The position numbers were made by a program, and so were the translations under genes. From positions 1-43,724 of the forward strand of contig CASGEP010000013.1 of the NCBI GenBank assembly GCA_949300515.1: a stretch of 43,724 nt of DNA. Reading direction: 5' to 3'. Positions within the stretch are counted from its first letter, which is position 1, and every line of letters begins with the position of its first letter. The notes below the pieces were generated by a model. The model was given only the letters and a program-made list of their open reading frames with translations, was not told where the DNA came from and did not search any database. Source of the DNA: an uncultured bacterium. GTDB lineage: Bacteria; Cyanobacteriota; Vampirovibrionia; Gastranaerophilales; Gastranaerophilaceae. Below, in pieces: positions 32,901 to 40,915 of this stretch.

Positions 32901-33740
32901 TTTTTTATCTTTTATGCGGTTAAACACCTCTTTTGCGCATTGCAGTTTTTCGTTATTTTCCCTTAAATCAACAGGTTTTTGCCCGAGGAAGTTTTCAAAA
33001 TCAACTATTGCGGCGCTTAAATATCCAAGACGCGACGAGCCGAGCGGGTCTTGGGCAATAATAAATTCTTTTATGTCATTTTTTATTGTCTTTAAATATT
33101 CAAAAACAGCGGGGGTTATTTCGTCCGCATCGTCTAAAATTACGTAGCGGTAAGGGTTTTTGGTGTTTTTGTAAAGGAATTCAAAAATGCCTACCTGTCT
33201 TAAATAGTCAAAAGCTCTGTATTCAAGGGTTTTTAGTTTATACAGATTTATTGCCTCTCTTGCTTCGTTGGCGTAGGATTCGTTCAGAACTCTTTCGCGC
33301 TTTTCTATATCGGTTTTATTCAGGGCATTTTGAACAATGAGCGAATGGCGCCTGAAAAGCTGGTGAAGAAGGTTTACTTTTGAGTTGTAGCCCTTAAATT
33401 CTATCTCTTTTATGCAGTTTTTAAAAATGTACTGGGAAACTTCAAGCCCGCACAGGTGTGCAAAAACGCCCGCTCCGGGCTGTTTTATTTTATTCTCCAC
33501 AAGCACCCAGTTTTTCTCAAGGGTGTTTCTTGCAAGACCAAAAAAACTAAATACATTCAGGCTGCCTATGCTGCCCGTTTTTGAGTTGAGTTTTATTTTT
33601 TCAGTAAAATTTTTCTTTTTTCTTGCGTTTTGAACGAGGACGAGAATTTCTCCGGGGTCTGCTCCGGAGTTTATTAATCTGAAATAATTTTCAACAAGTA
33701 TATCTGTTTTATTTGAGTTTATGGTCGAGTAAAATATCAT
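29973..33740 (-). CDS. Tandem SF1 helicase: degenerate AddB/RecC-like half fused to UvrD/AddA-like half
   Basis: The 1255-residue protein has two helicase-like halves. The C-terminal half is complete: Walker A AVAGSGKTT (about 645-653), Walker B IIEDEAQDSSPAQQ (about 833), motif III GDVNQAI, motif IV NRSQRC, motif V TLHKAKGDEFDF (about 1153) and motif VI YVGITRAKT (about 1217). The N-terminal half looks like a decayed copy: STINSNKTDIL where Walker A should be, VILDDADEITPAVFEYL (about 201) as a Walker B relic, and SAQKLIDNEINVKHLFLLD as a motif V relic. This matches AddB or RecC roles in end recognition. No nuclease domain is attached; the next gene supplies one. It follows priA with 4-nt overlap. 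Fusion is inferred from motifs by eye. Confidence 0.85.
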   Translation of the reverse strand: MIFYSTINSNKTDILVENYFRLINSGADPGEILVLVQNARKKKNFTEKIKLNSKTGSIGSLNVFSFFGLARNTLEKNWVLVENKIKQPGAGVFAHLCGLEVSQYIFKNCIKEIEFKGYNSKVNLLHQLFRRHSLIVQNALNKTDIEKRERVLNESYANEAREAINLYKLKTLEYRAFDYLRQVGIFEFLYKNTKNPYRYVILDDADEITPAVFEYLKTIKNDIKEFIIAQDPLGSSRLGYLSAAIVDFENFLGQKPVDLRENNEKLQCAKEVFNRIKDKKSVCPENTLIKSFIRRDEMIFDTVKEIKTLIKNGVKPSDIAVVTPVTDDYLRFCFKKIKQDVFFLSGSEKLNQNPLVATVIEILKLANIHDDVISPFILKSIAAEILKLAPDEVIELTGLYREANYIYKKGIKEFLREQNNQKIHDFLDFIETIKEKNLSGQLFEICCKYVEKSAENQSSILKINKLAKQINDFEDVFKNGFEKLNLIEQLQNTIISENPLSEDEIPQSSIIVASAQKLIDNEINVKHLFLLDCSNSDWIKQDIGMLYNSWVFQKSWSKSTFEANDNLELTLDRTARILYKLFLCSDEKKYIYSSIYDTLGVENFGAIDKFFKLEQDTKPSPKNKITPRDDQKPVLDYRGGKMAVSAVAGSGKTTIMLALILKLLEGSIIKDLKSENIFVLTFMESAARNFRERIKQNFPNLVELPQISTIHGLALKILKENNNYTFLNIDNDFEITDEIKRRELISTSVVNSGLDYDKTELYERAISDFKNSGAQFEKIKSPSFKRIYHTYNTLMKENNFLDYDDLLFYALKLLKSNSGVRLHYQNTCRVIIEDEAQDSSPAQQELISILGAKYGNIIRCGDVNQAITATFSNSDVKGFKKFIKENYNVEMNRSQRCGIKIIELANKTIDKAVKFAPDAFLNIKMQPVEGKNPANSDGAEFKLFDKSTDEKNYIVNEIRKIKSNYPDKSIALLLRSNWQVLSWAEFLEGQNIKTEKTTDTLNNNIVFRVTLAIFNFINDTKNKKNIKNSLETMLEIEQYRGEREILAEIEGKDFVSDYFSKYSLWWDLRYFLLKSTTNPLELIFEIGDYYFKNTLEFANVSMVYSVAQKILKTRSTFEELVERLNEISNRINKSVKFFTKDEEKTGTVSIMTLHKAKGDEFDFVFIPELTSENMGLKIDDIKLKKNTEIIESMKQNPKDGGTLKQEILEENYRLLYVGITRAKTKLVLSCAKSYKMFKKEKDMQPSEIFDTPEAK

Positions 33741-35752
33741 AATATATCGCTTGGATCGACATCTACGGTCATTTTTATTTCTTTGTGCAGGCTTATCCGC
33801 CTGAGAAAACTAAGCACCGTGTCATGTCCTTTTTGTCCGAGTTTATTTTTTATAAGAATGTTATAACGGTATTCGCCCCTTATTTTTCCTATTACACAGG
33901 GAACGGGACCAAGCATAATTATTCTTTCATCAAGAGAGAGTTTTTTGATGTAGTTTTCAAGGTGAAGCGCAATTTCGACACAGGCATGCTCTGCCATGTA
34001 ATCTTCGCTTGAACTTATAATTATTCTTATTATTTTTGAATAAGGCGGATAGTCGTACTCTTGGCGCAGCTCTTTTTCTTTTTCAAAAAAGCTTAAATAA
34101 TCCTGTTCTTTTGCCTTCTGCAGAAATAAATTATCGGGGTTGTATGTTTGAAAAATAACTTTCCCCCTATGCTCGCCCCTGCCCGAGCGCCCCGCAACCT
34201 GTGTCAAAAGGGAAAAGCCGCGCTCGGAGCTTCTGTAGTCGGGAAGATTAAAACTCAAATCCGCATTAATTACCCCGACAAGAGTGACATTTGGGTTATC
34301 AAGCCCTTTTGCTATCATCTGGGTGCCAATAAGAATGTCTATTTGCCCCTGTTGAAATTTTTGCAGAATTTCTATATGTTCGTTTTTTTTGTTTAAACTG
34401 TCACTGTCAAGGCGCGCTATTCTTAAATCTTCAAATATTTTTTTTGCTATTTCTTCCACTCTTTGCGAACCTGTGCCGAAGTTTTCAAGTTCTTCGCTTC
34501 CGCATTTTTCACACTTTGCGATTTTAGTTTCATATCCGCAGTAGTGGCACTTGTAGGAGTGTGTTTGAGAGTGGTAAATTAAAGGAATTGCGCATTTTTT
34601 GCACTCGAGCACCTCGCCGCACTCCATACACTGTGTATAACTTGAAAAACCGCGCCTGTTGATTAAAAAAATAACCTGTTCGCCGCGCTCGACCGTTTGT
34701 TTTGTTTTTTCTATAAGCGTGCGCGAAAATATACCCAAATTTCCGTCCTGTCTTTCGCTTTTCATATCAATTATGCTGACATCGGGCAGTTGGGCGTTGT
34801 TGTATCTGTTTTTCAGTTCAAAAAGCGAGTTTGTATTTTGCGCCTCCCAGAAGCTTTCCACATCGGGCGTTGCACTGCCGGAGATTATTTTCGCTCCGTG
34901 GAGCTGTGCGAGTTTTTTTGCAACATTTTTTGCACAATATCTGGGGTTTGGCATGGTTTGTTTGTAGCTTGTGTCGTGTTCTTCATCGATTATTATAAGT
35001 CCCAGGTTTGAAATCGGCGCAAAAACAGCCGAGCGCGCACCAAATAGGATTTTTATTTCATTGTGTTTTAGTTTTTGCCATACACTGTATTTTTCCGCCT
35101 CTGATACGGAGGAGTGCCAGATGGCTACACTGTCCGCCCCGAAGCGCGATATTGTGCGCATTGTAAGCTGTGATACAAGCGCAATTTCAGGCGCCATAAA
35201 AAGCACGTTTTTACCGCTTTCTATTGTATCCTGTATTAATTTAAAATAAATCTCCGTTTTGCCCGAGCCTGTAATGCCGTACAGAAGCGAGTTTTGTGCA
35301 TTTACATGTTTTATTTCTTCATAGACTTTTTGCTGCTCGGGACTGAGTTTGTGTTCAATGTGATTGTTTTGTACGAGTGCCAGATTTTCTTTTTTTGGTT
35401 TTCTGTAGTTTTTTACGTTTTTTTCAAAAAACTTTTGCGGGAGCGCGGTTTTTAAAACCGTTGCAAGGTCGCAAAAATAATAGTTTGCCACCCATTCAAG
35501 AAGTTTTAAGTACTCTATGTCAAAAAGCGGCTCGCTTTCAAGGATTTCATCTATATACTTTGCCTTAATACTTTCATCAAGGTAATTTGAAAAGCCGACA
35601 AGATAACCTTTAATTTTTCTTTTCGGTCCGAAAGGCACGCTGAGTGCCTGTCCGATTTTAATTTTGTCCTTAAAATCGTCGGGAATTAAGTAGCTAAATG
35701 TTTTTGTGCCGAGTTTTGCGACATCAACAAGTACAAGTGCGTATTTATACAT
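33737..35752 (-). CDS. priA: Primosomal helicase PriA
   Basis: PriA restarts stalled replication forks by loading the replicative helicase at D-loops and forks. Residues 1-100 form the DNA-binding start (LVLVDVAKLGTKTFSYLIP). The helicase has Walker A GITGSGKTE (about 161) and DEEHD (about 255). A zinc region with four Cys pairs (CMEC, CKKC, CHYC, CEKC) lies around 374-418. The GRSGRGEHRGKV block is motif VI-like. Its length (671 aa) is somewhat below E. coli (732). It starts immediately after the preceding stop and overlaps the helicase gene by 4 nt. Confidence 0.96.
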   Translation of the reverse strand: MYKYALVLVDVAKLGTKTFSYLIPDDFKDKIKIGQALSVPFGPKRKIKGYLVGFSNYLDESIKAKYIDEILESEPLFDIEYLKLLEWVANYYFCDLATVLKTALPQKFFEKNVKNYRKPKKENLALVQNNHIEHKLSPEQQKVYEEIKHVNAQNSLLYGITGSGKTEIYFKLIQDTIESGKNVLFMAPEIALVSQLTMRTISRFGADSVAIWHSSVSEAEKYSVWQKLKHNEIKILFGARSAVFAPISNLGLIIIDEEHDTSYKQTMPNPRYCAKNVAKKLAQLHGAKIISGSATPDVESFWEAQNTNSLFELKNRYNNAQLPDVSIIDMKSERQDGNLGIFSRTLIEKTKQTVERGEQVIFLINRRGFSSYTQCMECGEVLECKKCAIPLIYHSQTHSYKCHYCGYETKIAKCEKCGSEELENFGTGSQRVEEIAKKIFEDLRIARLDSDSLNKKNEHIEILQKFQQGQIDILIGTQMIAKGLDNPNVTLVGVINADLSFNLPDYRSSERGFSLLTQVAGRSGRGEHRGKVIFQTYNPDNLFLQKAKEQDYLSFFEKEKELRQEYDYPPYSKIIRIIISSSEDYMAEHACVEIALHLENYIKKLSLDERIIMLGPVPCVIGKIRGEYRYNILIKNKLGQKGHDTVLSFLRRISLHKEIKMTVDVDPSDIL

Positions 35753-36133
35753 CTATAGCACCTTTTGCGGGATATTTTCGATATTTTGGTCAATTGTGTC
35801 AAAAATGGCTTTTTGTATTGCAGTTCCGGGGGCAAAATCGCTGTTTGCGGGTAAAATCTTTATACTCGAGCTGTTTGTACCTTCTTTTGAAATGGTTACA
35901 ATGTAGTTTTTATTTAGGGCTTTAAACATTATATAGCCGCTTTTTGACTGCATTTCCACTACTTCATACTGACCTGTGGAATTAAGCGCGCTGAGTGTCA
36001 GTAAATAAAGATTATCCGCACTTACGGAGTAGTTTTTGTTGCAGCTTGAAAGCATTGACTCGTTTGCGCTTACGTGTGTGCTTGTGATAAGTGTGAATAA
36101 AAATAAACCAAAAAGTACTAAAATCCTTTTCAT
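35753..36133 (-). CDS. Small secreted protein of unknown function in the polA-priA operon
   Basis: The N-terminus is a signal peptide (MKRILVLFGLFLFTLITSTH, cleavage near VSANES). The 100-residue mature part is soluble, with one Cys and blocks such as SAALNSTGQYEVVE-like strands (seen as SALNSTGQYEVVEMQSKSG) and FKALNKNYIVTIS, probably a mixed alpha/beta fold. I recognise no family. Its start codon overlaps the polA stop by one base (TAATG), and its stop abuts the priA ATG, so translation is coupled to two DNA-replication genes though it is exported. This odd location is not explained by anything in the sequence. Confidence 0.75.
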   Translation of the reverse strand: MKRILVLFGLFLFTLITSTHVSANESMLSSCNKNYSVSADNLYLLTLSALNSTGQYEVVEMQSKSGYIMFKALNKNYIVTISKEGTNSSSIKILPANSDFAPGTAIQKAIFDTIDQNIENIPQKVL

Positions 36134-38802
36134 TACTCTCCCTCCCTCCAGGTTTTTGCGTATTTTGAATCAACCTTGAGCGGAACTTTTAGCGGCTGAT
36201 TTAGCTCCATTGCTTTTATGGTAAGTTCTTTTACTTCCTCCAGTTCTTCTTTTGGCACTTCAAGTACAAGTTCGTCGTGCACCTGAAGAATAATTTTTGA
36301 TTTGTAGTTTTTCAAATCTTCGTGCAGTTTTACCATTGCCATTTTGATTAAATCCGCGCTTGTACCCTGCAGCGGCGCATTTACGGCGGCACGCTGGGCA
36401 AATTCTCTTATTTTTGCGTTCCTTGAGTTTAATTCTGCGCCAAGATAGCGTTTTCTGCCGTAGAGCGTTTCAACGTAACCTTCCTGATGCGCTTCTATCA
36501 GGGTGTTATTAATATAGGTGTTAATTTTCGGATATGTTGCAAAGTATTTGTCAATAAACTCCTGAGCTTCAAAAGGAGTTATCTGAAGCACGGAGGACAG
36601 CCCGTAGCGCGTTTGTCCGTAGATAAGTCCGAAGTTAACGGCTTTTGCCTTTCTTCTCATTTCTTTTGTGACGTCTTTTTTGTCGACTTCAAAAATTTTG
36701 GATGCGGTGATTAAGTGTATATCTTCATCGCTGCAAAAGGCACCTATGAGTACTTCATCTCCCGAAAAATGTGCAAGGAGCCGAAGTTCAATCTGGGAGT
36801 AATCGGCAGAGAAAATGTAGGAATTTTCCCTGTCTGAAGGTACAAAAGCCGCGCGAATGCGGTTTGAAAATTCCGTTCTCACGGGAATGCTCTGCAAATT
36901 CGGGTCTGAGCTTGAGAGTCTGCCCGTTGCCGTTACTATTTGATTAAAATGAGTGTGGATTTTGCCGTCCTCTTTTACAAGTTTTGGCAAGTTGTCAATG
37001 TATGTTGTTTTGAGCTTCATAAGCTGTCTGTGCTCTAAAATATCTCTTGCAATCTGATGCTCGAGGGCAAGCTCGTCAAGGATTTTTGCCGATGTTGAAA
37101 AGCCCGTCTTATTCTTTTTTGAGGGTTTAATTTTAAGAGTGTTGAACAAGATTTCGGAAACTTGTTTGGGCGAATTGATGTTGAATTTTGTACCGGATTG
37201 ATTATAGATTTTTTCTTCATAGCCGAGAATTTTTTCATTAACTTCCGCGCTTAAAGTTTTCAGATAGTCAACATCAAGGCTTACGCCCGTGTCCTCGATG
37301 TCTTTTAAAACGTAAGCAAGGGGAAGCTCGACATCATTTAGCAGGGTTTTTTCTTTTTCGCCGAGCGAGCTTTGGTAAAATTCATGTAATTTTAAAATGT
37401 ACCCTGTTAACTTATAACCGTCGTTTTCATCAGGCATGAAGTTTAAATAGTTTTGTATTTGTGAAATTAAGTCGTGTTTTCTGGAGGAGTCTTTAACGTA
37501 GCTTGAGAGCATAACATCCGCAACGACGCCTTTCGGGTTAATGTGGTTTAATTCGCCTTTAATATCACAGACAACTTTTTTGATATTCGGGTTTTCAAGG
37601 ATTTCTATTACTCTTTTATCGTCCTTTTTTACGAGAGCACAGGAAGTGCCGTCTGCAATATAGAGAGAATTTGGCATTTGGGGCAAAATTGCACTCAGGG
37701 AAATTATCTGTCCTTCTTTTATTTCATTTAGGAAATTGCGAATTTCATCTTCTGTTGTTACTTTTGTTATTTTACCGTCCTCTTTGTTGTTTTGTTCCCC
37801 AAAAAGTCCGAGCTGTATCTGTGTCTGCCCTTCTTCGTTTTTTATTGTAACAAAGCTCTGTTCTTTTGTTTCGCCGTCGTTTGTTTCAAAGGGCAGGAGC
37901 AGTTTATTGATATTTTTTACAAAGCTGTAGAATTGAACACTTTGGAAAAAGTCCAAAACGGCTTGTTTGTTTGGTATTTCAAGTCCCGTGCGCGAAAAAT
38001 CAAAGTCAATATCCACATCTTTTTTAATTGTTGCAAGAAATTGCGACAAATAAGCCGTTTCTTTTTGCTCTTTCAGTTTTTCTTTTATGGCTTTTTTGGT
38101 TATGTTTTCAATATTTTCATAAACACCGTCAAGAGTTTTGTATTCCCCTAATAGCCAGCAAGCGGTCTTTGCGCCTATTCCTTTAACTCCCGGGATATTA
38201 TCCGAGGTATCTCCGCAAAGAGCTTTGTAGTCAATAACCTGCGGGGGCTCCACTCCCATATTTTCAATAACTTCATCCCAGCCGTAGCAGTTTAGGACAC
38301 CTTTTTGCGGAATTAATACTTTTATTGCGCCTTCTTTGTCTATAAGCTGGAAGCTGTCTTTATCGCCCGTCAGGATATATGTGCTGTGTCCCAAGTCTTT
38401 TGCTTTTTTTGAAATCGTACCTATGATATCGTCGCCTTCAAAGCCTTCTTTTGTGTAAATCGGGATGTTTAGAGCCTTTAGTCCGTCCATAATCAGTGAA
38501 AGCTGGGAGCGAAGGGTGTCCGGCATGGTTTGTCTGTTTGCCTTGTAATCCTCGTATTTTTCAAGCCTGAAAGTGTGTCTTGAAACATCAAAAGCAACGG
38601 CTATCGAGTCGGGTTTTATATTTGCACAGCCTTTTGCAGAGGAGGAAAGCAAGTCGAAAACAGATTTAAAAAAGCCGTAAATTGCCCATGTGGGCTGGTG
38701 TTCGGTGGTTTGCATATTGGTGCGCTCAAGCGCGAAAAACATTCTAAATGCAAGCGCGTGCCCGTCTATCAGTATTAAAGTGTTTTTACCCTCGCTCCTC
38801 AT
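36133..38802 (-). CDS. polA: DNA polymerase I
   Basis: Pol I removes RNA primers and fills gaps. The 5'-3' flap nuclease domain (1 to about 290) begins with LILIDGHALAFRMFFAL and contains LTGDKDSFQL. The polymerase domain (about 490-889) has DYSQIELRLLAHFSGD (motif A), RRKAKAVNFGLIYGQTRYGL (motif B) and QVHDELVLEV (motif C). The middle 3'-5' exonuclease-like domain lacks the first DxE motif: the region reads IISLSAILPQM, so proofreading is probably lost, as in B. subtilis Pol I. SD GAGGTGGG precedes the ATG. It lies 25 nt after tadG. Confidence 0.97.
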   Translation of the reverse strand: MRSEGKNTLILIDGHALAFRMFFALERTNMQTTEHQPTWAIYGFFKSVFDLLSSSAKGCANIKPDSIAVAFDVSRHTFRLEKYEDYKANRQTMPDTLRSQLSLIMDGLKALNIPIYTKEGFEGDDIIGTISKKAKDLGHSTYILTGDKDSFQLIDKEGAIKVLIPQKGVLNCYGWDEVIENMGVEPPQVIDYKALCGDTSDNIPGVKGIGAKTACWLLGEYKTLDGVYENIENITKKAIKEKLKEQKETAYLSQFLATIKKDVDIDFDFSRTGLEIPNKQAVLDFFQSVQFYSFVKNINKLLLPFETNDGETKEQSFVTIKNEEGQTQIQLGLFGEQNNKEDGKITKVTTEDEIRNFLNEIKEGQIISLSAILPQMPNSLYIADGTSCALVKKDDKRVIEILENPNIKKVVCDIKGELNHINPKGVVADVMLSSYVKDSSRKHDLISQIQNYLNFMPDENDGYKLTGYILKLHEFYQSSLGEKEKTLLNDVELPLAYVLKDIEDTGVSLDVDYLKTLSAEVNEKILGYEEKIYNQSGTKFNINSPKQVSEILFNTLKIKPSKKNKTGFSTSAKILDELALEHQIARDILEHRQLMKLKTTYIDNLPKLVKEDGKIHTHFNQIVTATGRLSSSDPNLQSIPVRTEFSNRIRAAFVPSDRENSYIFSADYSQIELRLLAHFSGDEVLIGAFCSDEDIHLITASKIFEVDKKDVTKEMRRKAKAVNFGLIYGQTRYGLSSVLQITPFEAQEFIDKYFATYPKINTYINNTLIEAHQEGYVETLYGRKRYLGAELNSRNAKIREFAQRAAVNAPLQGTSADLIKMAMVKLHEDLKNYKSKIILQVHDELVLEVPKEELEEVKELTIKAMELNQPLKVPLKVDSKYAKTWREGE

Positions 38803-38827
38803 ATCCCACCTCTTATTTTATTTTACC

Positions 38828-39658
38828 TTAAAAATTGTTCTTTGTAATCAGTTTTGTGTTGTTTAATATTTTTACTTCAAATATTCCGCTGTTTATGCCG
38901 CTTTGCCATACGGGCGCGCCCTGCAGGCGGCACTCGCCGGTGTTTGCGGGGTATATTTTTATGTAGCTTGCTATATTTATCTCGCTGTTTTCGCCGCAAG
39001 TTTTTGAGAAGTCAAACCTCGCGTTATTTGAGCATATAAGATAAAACGAGCTTGTGCCGACTGTTGTTCGGTAGCTTTTAACATCTGCTTTGCAGCCGAT
39101 ATCCTGCCAGATGTATTCGTTGTTGTCATTTTTTATGCCGGCAAAAATAAAGTATCCGTCAGGGTTTGCATCCGTTCTGACTTCAAGTTCGTCCGAGTTT
39201 TTGTTTGTAATTATGCTGTCTGACTCGACAATTTCTTCGTAGTTTACGTTGTCTTGAATTTGTTCATATGTTTGGGCGTATGAATTTGCCTTGATTTTTA
39301 TGTTTTTGACCCCTGCAAACCTCAGAAAGTATGTTGGGAGTTCAATTTGCGCTTCGATTTTAACTTTTTTTTCGCCGCTGTCCTCGTTTTTGTATACCGC
39401 ATTTGTCAGCTGTGCATTTTTTAGGGTGTCAAATTCGGCTTTGTAGAGGTTAAAATACTTTTTGCTGTAGTCCTCGAAATTTTCCTTATATTTTGCAATT
39501 GATGCCAGTGCCGTTGTTTCAACAGCGCGCTGCAATTTTATCCTGTTCATTGTGACAAATGCCATATCAATTGCAAATGCACTGAAAACGATGAAAGAAA
39601 AACAAAAAACCGTTACCAGAATTGAAATATTTGCACGTTTTTTACTAAGCTTTTTCAT
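38828..39658 (-). CDS. TadG-like pilus/secretion minor protein
   Basis: The N-terminus is a basic stretch followed by one membrane helix (ISILVTVFCFSFIVFSAFAI) and then a DMAFVTMNRIKLQRAVETTA helix typical of TadE/TadG (Flp pilus-associated) proteins. The remaining 220 residues are predicted extracytoplasmic and beta-rich, with Cys near the C-terminus. No von Willebrand domain is evident, so it is a short TadG-like protein. It overlaps the tadE-like gene by 4 nt. The Tad ATPase, prepilin and secretin genes are not in the window. Assignment rests on N-terminal features and partner gene. Confidence 0.65.
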   Translation of the reverse strand: MKKLSKKRANISILVTVFCFSFIVFSAFAIDMAFVTMNRIKLQRAVETTALASIAKYKENFEDYSKKYFNLYKAEFDTLKNAQLTNAVYKNEDSGEKKVKIEAQIELPTYFLRFAGVKNIKIKANSYAQTYEQIQDNVNYEEIVESDSIITNKNSDELEVRTDANPDGYFIFAGIKNDNNEYIWQDIGCKADVKSYRTTVGTSSFYLICSNNARFDFSKTCGENSEINIASYIKIYPANTGECRLQGAPVWQSGINSGIFEVKILNNTKLITKNNF

Positions 39659-40218
39659 ATCTGCGGGATTTCCTGATATTGTTGGGCACTGTTTCTGTAG
39701 TCAATAAAATCATTTGTAAGGTTGGTGTTTGTGATATTATAAGAGTTTGGTAAAAATAGCGCTTTGTTTGAGATTACTATACTTTTAAAATAAAATTCGT
39801 CAGGAATTGCACCAAAGAAAGTGTTTACAAGGGTAAAAGCGTATGTATAGGTGTATGTTGCAACGCTTATGGTAAAATCCTCCACTTCAAAAGTCTGGAC
39901 TTCAACGGTATCCGAGTAGGGGACTTTCCTTGAAGCAAGAATTTTTTGCGTGTTGTCCTGTATTTCCCTTGAAATCTTTCTGTATGAAGAATTTTGAATA
40001 CTTCTGTATTGCGCGGAAGCGGAGCCCACGGCGCGATTTAGAGCATTGTTCAGCTCAATTCCCGCGTTTAAGCCGTAGCCGATTTCAAACAACAGTGCAA
40101 TAATCCCGACAAGAAAAGGAAAAAACAAGACAAATTCAACAAGATGCTGAGCCTTTGAGCGTTTTTGCCCAAAGGCTCTCTGACCTTGTAAATTTTTATT
40201 CGTCGTCTTCCTGAACAC
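39655..40218 (-). CDS. TadE-like pilus minor protein
   Basis: A basic N-terminus leads into the TadE-type segment QHLVEFVLFFPFLVGIIALL, whose Glu sits at the position conserved in TadE/pseudopilin N-termini. The ALNRAVGSASAQ helix follows. The rest is a soluble domain with no motif I recognise. The start is GTG 40218, with AAGGG placed a few bases upstream, inside the preceding lipoprotein gene. The overlap with that gene is 23 nt. It probably forms a minor complex with the TadG-like protein. Confidence 0.68.
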   Translation of the reverse strand: MFRKTTNKNLQGQRAFGQKRSKAQHLVEFVLFFPFLVGIIALLFEIGYGLNAGIELNNALNRAVGSASAQYRSIQNSSYRKISREIQDNTQKILASRKVPYSDTVEVQTFEVEDFTISVATYTYTYAFTLVNTFFGAIPDEFYFKSIVISNKALFLPNSYNITNTNLTNDFIDYRNSAQQYQEIPQI

Positions 40219-40915
40219 CGTTGCCCTTAACCATAAAGCTGTAAGATAAATCTTTATAGGTTACATTTATGGGGTACACCCCGGGATCTTTCAGAAACAG
40301 ATAAAAGAATTTATTTTCGCTCGGTTTGACAACTGCGGCAGTGTTAATGGTGTGCTGGCTTATGCCTTCGACAACCGTGCTTATTTGTTTGTAAGCCCCG
40401 TCGCTCGATGTCACGCTTGTTGTTTCGGCAATCGGGTTTGTTTGGTTCAGGCGCTGGTAAGTGTTTGCAATGTTTGCAATGTTGCTGAGCGTACCGGAGG
40501 CTTGCGACATAGAGGCAAGCGCGCCTGCTTGAGAACTTTGATAAGCGCCAAGGTAGCTTGATGAGCTTATTAAACTTATCGGAGTGTTGTTTGCACTCAG
40601 TTCAAAGTCTTTTGTATAAAATACATAATCGTTTGTTGCCGAGTTGTTGTTTATTTGAACATAAGCTGCAAGGATATCGGGCACGGGTGTTTTTGAAATG
40701 CCGACGCGCATTGAGATATCTTCGCTTGAGGATGTTTTATTGTATGTTGAAAAATAAAACATCTCGTCGGTTTGGATAAGGGCGGAATTTTTTGCATCAA
40801 AATCCTCCCCAACATACGACAGTGTTGAGCAACCGCCCAGTGCCAGCGCGGTAAATACCGCAGCACAAAGCATTAGAGCAGTTTTTTTAAATTTATTGGC
40901 AACTTGCTTTTTCAT
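40196..40915 (-). CDS. Predicted lipoprotein in the pnp-tadE operon
   Basis: The N-terminus is a signal sequence with lipobox (LALGGC). The mature region has a Ser/Ala-rich central segment (SQAGALASMSQASGTLSNIA, low complexity) and then a beta-rich C-terminal part with FYLFLKDPGVYPINVTYKDL. I recognise no family. It is placed between pnp (23-nt overlap; SD GGAG before ATG 40915) and the tadE-like gene (23-nt overlap). An accessory role in a Tad-like pilus, for example as pilotin, fits the neighbourhood but is inference. Confidence 0.72.
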   Translation of the reverse strand: MKKQVANKFKKTALMLCAAVFTALALGGCSTLSYVGEDFDAKNSALIQTDEMFYFSTYNKTSSSEDISMRVGISKTPVPDILAAYVQINNNSATNDYVFYTKDFELSANNTPISLISSSSYLGAYQSSQAGALASMSQASGTLSNIANIANTYQRLNQTNPIAETTSVTSSDGAYKQISTVVEGISQHTINTAAVVKPSENKFFYLFLKDPGVYPINVTYKDLSYSFMVKGNGVQEDDE

